Shown piece after piece: positions 5,683 to 6,404 of a stretch of DNA of 6,404 nucleotides. The notes beneath the pieces were generated by a model. That model searched no databases, was not told the origin of the DNA, and worked only from the letters and a program-made list of their open reading frames with translations. Every line of letters begins with the position of its first letter. Positions within the stretch are counted from its first letter, which is position 1. This stretch comes from Actinomycetota bacterium (lineage in GTDB: Bacteria; Zhuqueibacterota; Zhuqueibacteria; Residuimicrobiales; Krinioviventaceae), in contig JAACEJ010000222.1 of assembly GCA_011682565.1 (NCBI GenBank), positions 1 to 6,404 on the forward strand, written 5' to 3'. A program made the position numbers and the translations under genes.

Positions 5683-6404
5683 ATGAGTGAAAAAAATGAA
5701 ACGCTGGTTACACCGCAGGAAGAGGCAAAAGACAGTCGTCTGGGTTTTCTGAAAAAGATTTCCAGCGGCGTGTTTGCATCGCTGCTGCTGCCGGCTATTC
5801 TCAAAAAAGAAGAGCTGCACGCGGCGGAGACAAAAGAGGTCGCTATTTCCCTGCCGGAACAGACAGAAGACGAAGACATCATTGTTCGTATGATGCGGGA
5901 AATTCAGCGGGCGCTGGCCAAACCGGTCGAAAAGCGTCATTGGGCCATGGTTATCGACCTTCGCAAATGCGTAGGATGTCGGGCGTGCACGGTTTCCTGC
6001 ATTGCGGAAAACAAGTTGCCGCCCGGCGTCGTCTATCGACCCGTTATGGAAGAAGAGATTGGCGACTATCCCTATGTAACCCGGACGTATCTCCCTCGCC
6101 CATGTTTACATTGCAGCAAACCACCATGCACGCCCGTCTGCCCGGTGCGGGCGACCTACAAACGCAAAGACGGCATCGTCGTTATAGATTATGAAAAGTG
6201 CATCGGCTGTCGTTACTGCGTGACCGCCTGTCCCTATGGCGCAAGGTCTTTCGATTTTGGCGAATTTTATACAGATAAAACCCCAAAGAGAGAATCTTAT
6301 GAAGAAGAACCGGCTTTTGAATATAGTCGAAAGTGGAATCGTGACGGGAAAAAATCGCCGGTGTGTAACGCCAGGAAATGTCATTTTTGTCTCCACAGGA
6401 TCGA
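5683..6404 (+). CDS. Iron-sulfur electron-transfer subunit of a molybdoenzyme-type oxidoreductase (partial)
   Basis: Open to the window end; 240 codons are visible and the C-terminus is missing. It belongs to the four-cluster ferredoxin-like subunits of the DMSO-reductase superfamily (TtrB, PsrB, NrfC, DmsB type), which carry electrons between a quinol-linked membrane subunit and a molybdopterin catalytic subunit. Cys motifs: CVGCRACTVSC (96-106), CLHCSKPPCTPVCP (141-154), CIGCRYCVTACP (173-184) and the start of a fourth, with Cys228, Cys233 and Cys236. An N-terminal extension of about 85 residues contains SRLGFLKK (18-25) and then a hydrophobic stretch (29-40), like a degenerate Tat signal without the twin arginine. 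The ATG at 5683 has GAGGT at 5674-5678; an in-frame ATG at 5659 would add 8 residues but lacks a good Shine-Dalgarno. It follows the porin gene in the probable sigma-54 operon. Catalytic and NrfD-like membrane subunits are expected downstream. The family is firm, the substrate unknown. Confidence 0.93.
   Translation, partial: MSEKNETLVTPQEEAKDSRLGFLKKISSGVFASLLLPAILKKEELHAAETKEVAISLPEQTEDEDIIVRMMREIQRALAKPVEKRHWAMVIDLRKCVGCRACTVSCIAENKLPPGVVYRPVMEEEIGDYPYVTRTYLPRPCLHCSKPPCTPVCPVRATYKRKDGIVVIDYEKCIGCRYCVTACPYGARSFDFGEFYTDKTPKRESYEEEPAFEYSRKWNRDGKKSPVCNARKCHFCLHRI

Noticed and set aside
5940..6194. 84-codon + strand frame inside the iron-sulfur subunit gene
   Set aside because: It is a shadow frame of the Cys-rich gene, whose reading frame contains clear cluster motifs.

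Overview
The window looks like part of a Gram-negative, anaerobically respiring bacterium. Evidence: a lipoprotein signal, an outer-membrane beta-barrel protein, sigma-54-type regulation and a multi-cluster ferredoxin-like subunit of a molybdoenzyme family. GC content appears intermediate. The style of the proteins would fit a Calditrichota/FCB-type or other deep-branching lineage, but this is an impression and not a measured assignment. All recognised genes are on the + strand.

Region 1 (9-3826) is a compact regulatory operon: a PhnD-like periplasmic-binding lipoprotein, a membrane histidine kinase that overlaps it by an ATGA junction, and an NtrC-type sigma-54 response regulator starting 3 nt after the kinase stop. 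Region 2 (3827-4328) is an AT-rich spacer with nested inverted repeats, followed by a small secreted protein of unknown function. Region 3 (4329-4663) is non-coding. It holds two consecutive hairpin/T-tract terminators, several small dyads and a good -24/-12 (sigma-54) promoter. Region 4 (4664-6404) is the start of what looks like the regulated operon: an anion-porin-like beta-barrel protein, then after 41 nt an iron-sulfur electron-transfer subunit of the DMSO-reductase-superfamily type, cut by the window end.

The reading that ties these together: the lipoprotein binds a small anion and signals through the kinase to the sigma-54 activator. The activator then switches on the sigma-54 promoter in front of the porin and respiratory oxidoreductase genes. 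This architecture recalls AioX-AioS-AioR (arsenite sensing, sigma-54 dependent) and TtrS-TtrR (tetrathionate sensing, PhnD-like sensor domain). The actual substrate cannot be read from the window, because the catalytic subunit should lie downstream of it.
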